Source: Penelope pileata (Eukaryota; Chordata; Aves; Galliformes; Cracidae). From it: a stretch of DNA of 64,000 nt. The translations under genes and the position numbers were made by a program. A model generated the notes under the pieces. It did no database searches, was not told where the DNA came from, and saw only the letters and a program-made list of their open reading frames with translations. Positions 59,171 to 64,000 of the stretch are shown piece by piece. Position 1 is the stretch's first letter. The number at the start of each line of letters is the position of its first letter. The stretch spans positions 703,426 through 767,425 of the forward strand of contig WBMW01003969.1 in NCBI GenBank assembly GCA_013396635.1, given 5' to 3'.

Positions 59171-62100
59171 GCTGTAGCCGCCAGTGAGGTGCACCAGAGC
59201 CTAAACTCTCCCTTAAATTTGGAAGAGAAACGGTCCCCGTGTTGAGAAGGTAAGAGTAGATGATGCGCTGTAACTTAAGATGTGGTCTCAGGTGAGCAGT
59301 GTAGGTCTGTGAGCTGTCTCTGCACGAGTGCCTGGCTGCTCCTCCCGTGCTGTATGAGCGGAACAGCTGGTGCCAAAGCGGTGAGGTCACGTCGGTACTG
59401 CGCGGTGTCACTGTAGCCACGCTACGTGGTGTCAAAGCGCAGTGAGTTGGGTTTTTTTCCTCATGGAATTGTAAAAGAGCACGGCAGTGTTTCCTAAGGA
59501 GTTGAATACGCAGCACACGGATGGGTTCTTCCTCACAAATTCATACTAAAGAGACAGACCTGAGACACGCTGCTGTCCTGCGGCTTGAAGTGGACGCTGT
59601 TGCGGCTGGTTTAATGAGTTCAGCACTCTGGACAAGTCAAGCATTTCATCGGAAACGGGAAGGCAATGGCCAACAGCAGGTGTAAACGTCCCATTTTAAG
59701 CATCTCTCTGTCCATCACGTCTGGTTCTGGGAGGTGATGTAGGATTAATTCGCTGGCAAAGCTATTTTGGAAAATACACAATGAAAACTGTAGCCAGGAG
59801 AGAGATGGCACTGAAGTGAACACTGCAGTAATTAGAAATTACTAATTTTGCTCCAGGGATTTCCCTTAAATATTTGCTTGACAGCAGCAAAACAGTGGAT
59901 ACAGCATTTGCATTACTGCTTTGATACTGTACTCCTCTGCCTGTGGTGACTTTCAGCTGAAATTATCTTGTTATGTATGATTAGGGCCACTTTGTCTGAA
60001 ACACAAGATCACTATTCTTTCATTAGGTAATGAAAATACACCTTTTCTTTCTGCTACCAAACTTTCCTCCCGTATCTTTTCTCATATTAGGATGCTCATA
60101 CGCATTTGGCTGGAGCATTATTTCAAAGAAGCGTTTCCCTTTAGATCACCTTAACTGGATCAAAGAGGAATGGATGAAATTGTGTGGTACTGATATCGAG
60201 CAAATGTGATTGTGGTCCCAGCAAATTGCTACATCCTGCAGGGTTTCTTTCCTTGCCAAAAATTGTTCCACTCATTTTGTAGACTTTATGATGTCTGGAG
60301 CCGGATTTTAAAAGAAATCGTGAAGTTAGCAAAATATAGTGTATTAGTCTAAATTTAGAATTTTTGAGTTAAATTGCAGATCACGTGTAAGTTTTCCAGA
60401 GTTGAGAAGTACTGTTTCACTTTATTTTTCCCTCCCTTGCCCACTTTCCATACCATGGACACATTTCATCGTAGGTTCATTCATTCTCCTTTAAAACTCA
60501 TACTTTTCTTCATTCGTATACAGAGCCTGCTTTTCATTAAAGGACCCACGTTGCATTCTACCAGAAATCTAATCTATACCCTCCCAAAAAACCACTAATT
60601 TTCCACAGTCTTCCCACAAATGGAACTTTTCCCCCTGGTCATTACGAGCTGAGTACTGTAAATACACTTTTGCTTTCTGCCACCGATGAAGGAAGGAGAA
60701 GTTTTGCTGTCTTTTGTTGCTGTGTGACCAGCAGAGCTTGATCTTCGACAGGCACTTTTTGTGCCGGAGGATGAGGTAATAATAACATGTTCACACCCTC
60801 TGTTGACCCCAGTCTCAAGCTCATGAGGATACAATGAGAAGATTTCTTCCCACACGCTTATTTTTGGTATGCTGACATATAAATTTGAAGCATTAAGTAA
60901 ATTGGAGCAGGGTTCAGACTAAGAGTATGTGTTCACGCTGCATCATTGTTAAAGAAGTTAAAGGGGATAACTCAAAATTATTGAGAGTCACTTCAGTATT
61001 CAAAACTTACAAGGTCAGTAGCCTTCATTAGTTGTTTCCTGCACTGCAGAAATGTCAACACCAGGGGTAAAAATCAACCTGGAAATACTGACAGCAACAT
61101 TTCCTCTGCTCATAAATGGCTTTTCTTTTATGTGGTCAGCCTTTGGTCCAAGGTCTGCCACAGATTGTCAGGGAAGAATCAGACTGTCTGTGCGATGGAC
61201 CGCGTTCCTGAGGGAACAGCCTGGCATTGCTTTTTGGTTGCACGGACCCATGGGCTGGTAGTAAAAGCAGATCCAAAAAACTGCATGGCAACTGCTACAA
61301 ACAGCAGTAAACAAAGATTCGAAAAATCTTGGGAGCCAGCATGGCTGAAATAGCAGAAGGGACGTAATAGTAGGAACTATTTGCAGCTGTAACCCTTTTC
61401 GTCTGGAGATATTGTGCTGCTTTATAAATATTACTTAGGCCTCACAGTAAGCTGGTGATATATATACATGTAGTTACGTATTTTGTTAAGGGCACCAAAA
61501 ATTTCTGTTGATGTGACTAAGGAAATCCAGGCAGCCAGCAGAAATCAATTTAGAAGCCAATTTCTACCCATCTGTTCTTAGCATGTGGCAGTCCTTGAAA
61601 ACAAGGGCTTGCGTGTGCCAGTGTCTGCTCCAGCAAGGGCCTTCCTCTCCCCCTGTCAGTCATCTCTGCTAAGGCTGGAGTCCCTGGCTGGCTGCAGGCA
61701 GCTGTGAGAGCTTCCACAGTGAAGTGTAAAATAGAAGGTATGATTGGATATTTGCATCCAGTTTGAGATGTAGCTGGTAAAAGATCAAATAAGATGCGGA
61801 TTGAAGGGTGTCACCTGCATAAATTGATTATGCTGCCCGGCAGCTGTAAATTTCAAAGTTAAAATGTAGTTCAGTCTGAAAAAAGTGACCTCATAAATAA
61901 TGACATCCTTTTGTTTATCTCACGAAGTCCATGTCCAATTTGCTCCAGTTACAAATAAGAGCATGCCTTTTCCTAAGATATTTCCCAGCAAACTTAAACT
62001 CTGCTCCACACAGACAGACCTTTTCTTGTAGCATGCAGTTAGGTTGGTCGGGTGTAATTTACCTTTGGTAAATCCATGCTGACTGTTGCCAGTCTCCTTT

Positions 62101-64000
62101 TGCTTATGTGCCCAGAAATGTTTTCCAAGAGGATAATGCTCCATAATTTTTGATTCCAGTCTCCAAGGAAACAAAGTGAGGCTGATCAGCCTGTAATTCC
62201 CTGAATCATTGTTTTGGCCCTTTTTGAAGATAGGCAAGGTGCTTGCCTTTCTTCTATTATTGGAAATTCCCTGGTCTCCATCACTTTTCAAAGATAGTAG
62301 AGATCAGTATGGACATCAGTCTGTTCCTTTGGCATCCATGCATGAGGTCTGTCAGGTAGACTTGAATGCACTGAACTTTCTCAAGTAATCCCTAATTCAA
62401 TCCTTATCCACTGCTGGTGGTCATTCTCCTTGAATCATAAGGGAGACCTTGTTGGTGAATACAGGCAAAGAAGGCATTGGGTACCTCAGCTTTCTGTAGC
62501 AGCTCTTTCAAGTATCCTGTAGTTCTGAAAGGGCAGCATTGTTATGAAGCTTCATCATTTCTTTTGGTCTGATTTTCATGGCTGTGGAGGGTTAGACTGG
62601 GATAAAGATTCTCAGTAGTGAATGCTGGTCTTACCTTTAGTCACGCTGCAGCTCCCTTTTCCCTTTGAACTGATCTGGTGTTCTTAAGTAGGATCGTTTG
62701 CTGGCAATTTGCCAGATGCTTTACCTTTTCTCATCCTGATTTCCTGATTTCATCCTGTGTATCACTGTAGTTCCCTTACATGGGAGACTACATTACCCAT
62801 CTGTATGCATCGCTGCATTATATTATGCGTATTATCCACATCTGAGATGATTCTAATCTCTTTCAAAATACTGATGCTTGAGTGTAAGTCATCACTAACT
62901 TGTACCTTTGCCAGCCCACACATAAGCAGAGGCGAAAGCAAAGGCACTCATACTGTGATGATGGGAAAGCAAGTTCAAGGGGACTGGAGCCTCAACCCGA
63001 GAAAGTTCTGGGGTAAGCCTGCCTTCCAGCCCTTCTATTCCTTACATGCTCTGCGATGCTGCTGCTATCTGTGTAGTAATGAGTGGGCTGGCTGTATAAC
63101 AGTGTGCTAAGTAGCATTAATTGACCTTTTCAAGTTTTTCTGAGTCTGAATGCATTTTTCACTAAAAATGTGCAGACAGAGCTGGTTAATTCCCCTCTAT
63201 TTTGCTTCACCAACTTCCTTCTAAAGTATGACCATTGGTTTATGGTCTGTAAGTTTAGAAGCGTAATCTTATTTTCGTAAGTCCTTTTAGAGTTGTTTCC
63301 CTGTGTGTATTGTGTTTGGTTGAAGGGAAAGAGAACAAGAATTTTGCCTTGTCGAGTAAGGAGACCAGGTTCAACGTGGGTCCGGAAAGCATTGGTCATA
63401 TGAAAGGGTGTTTGTATGGGTGAATGTGGGAAGAATCGCATTTCAAGTACTACTAAAGAAGCGTAGAGCTCTTCTCTGGTGCATTGAAGGAACCCATCAC
63501 CAGTACCAGCACAGTCTTCTGCCTTACAACATGATTTCTATTCTAGGGATAAGAAAGATTAATGAAGGATTTGTCTCCTTTGCACTAGCAGAGAATTCAT
63601 CACTGCTAAAGAGTTGCCTAACTGACTGCTAAAGAGATTTGAAGAGGATTGAATGGATTTGGAGAAGCCAGCCTCTTTTCTACCTTTACTTTTCTGTGGG
63701 TTAGAAAATGACTCATTGGGCAGATAAGTGAAACTTCTAGAAAAGTGGAAAGAAGAAACAGGAAATCCCTTTGCTTTTCCACTGAAAACCATTTCTGCAA
63801 TGTAAATGGAGGGGTCAACAGAAATTCCAATATAATATTCCCATAATTTTGGTATATTATATTATTACCAATGTAAATGGTATGGGTGGCTGGGCTGGTT
63901 TATGCAACAACTGTGCTACTCAAGTGGAAGCTTCCCTGTGTCCATTGCATAAAATCGGTGCATGCTTGGACAAGACTTCAAGGAGACTCGGCAGCCTCTA
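59013..64000 (+). other. TMEM255B: Probable TMEM255B intron 1 (5' part)
   Basis: About 5 kb after the GTGAGC donor. It holds a decayed CR1 reverse-transcriptase remnant and otherwise unremarkable sequence. No further exon was recognised. Confidence 0.5.
61915..62500 (-). repeat. Decayed CR1 LINE, reverse-transcriptase region (minus)
   Basis: The minus frame includes PIFKKGQNNDSGNYRLISLT and later SQHGFTKGK...TNLTACY, which follow the CR1 reverse-transcriptase block (IFKKGxxxDPGNYRPVSLTS, SQHGFTKGKSCLTNL). About 200 bases further upstream (62,410-62,490), EVPNAFF matches the CR1 AEVLNDFF region. Frame breaks lie between these parts, so the element is long dead. This coding-region piece lacks the 3' end seen in other copies. 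Confidence 0.78.

Noticed and set aside
1..64000. CRISPR arrays, operons, prokaryotic mobile elements
   Set aside because: The window is intron-rich vertebrate DNA, and no regularly spaced repeats or bacterial-type gene runs exist.
1..64000. tRNA, rRNA or obvious microRNA hairpins
   Set aside because: I saw no B-box-like GGTTCGAATCC words and no rRNA sequence. Short TA-rich palindromes (for example near 22,533) are simple sequence. A covariance-model scan would be decisive.

Overview
The window is nuclear DNA from a vertebrate, and almost certainly from a bird. Genes are split by GT-AG introns, and every clearly dateable repeat is a CR1-type LINE ending in the ATTCTATG-like 8-base repeat typical of avian genomes. 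The encoded proteins are close to their mammalian counterparts. A galliform such as chicken would fit, but the species cannot be fixed from the sequence alone. Two single N bases (24,655 and 58,945) show that this is a draft assembly.

Layout. (1) 1-20,260, plus strand: the 3' three quarters of TFDP1, the E2F dimerisation partner DP1. Nine coding exons, a stop at 19,072-19,074 and a 3' UTR of about 1.2 kb are present; the exons for about the first 26 residues lie upstream of the window. (2) 20,260-25,360: a tail-to-tail spacer with CR1 debris and an LTR-like fragment. (3) about 25,360-31,285, minus strand: a complete ATP4B, the gastric H+/K+-ATPase beta subunit, with seven coding exons, 299 residues and a TATA box at 31,277-31,284. 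(4) 31,285-58,860: about 27 kb with no gene I can support, holding CR1 copies, AT-rich tracts and GC-rich stretches with spurious ORFs. (5) 58,870-64,000, plus strand: a CpG-rich promoter and the first coding exon of a gene best matched to TMEM255B, followed by intron sequence.

The order TFDP1 > ATP4B < ... TMEM255B > matches human 13q34. There GRK1 (rhodopsin kinase) sits between ATP4B and TMEM255B. I see no GRK1 here, although its first exon should appear as an open frame of about 200 codons. The genes do not form a pathway: TFDP1 is a cell-cycle transcription factor, ATP4B is a gastric acid pump subunit and TMEM255B is a membrane protein of unclear role.

I found no undescribed multi-gene system. 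The most useful observations are: the tyrosine of the ATP4B cytoplasmic internalisation motif is phenylalanine (FRRF); ATP4B has an extra N-glycosylation sequon and an 11-residue C-terminal extension; TFDP1 has a NAGNAG tandem acceptor in its DNA-binding region; a CR1 insertion is flanked by a perfect 16-base duplication; and GRK1 is absent from its expected place.
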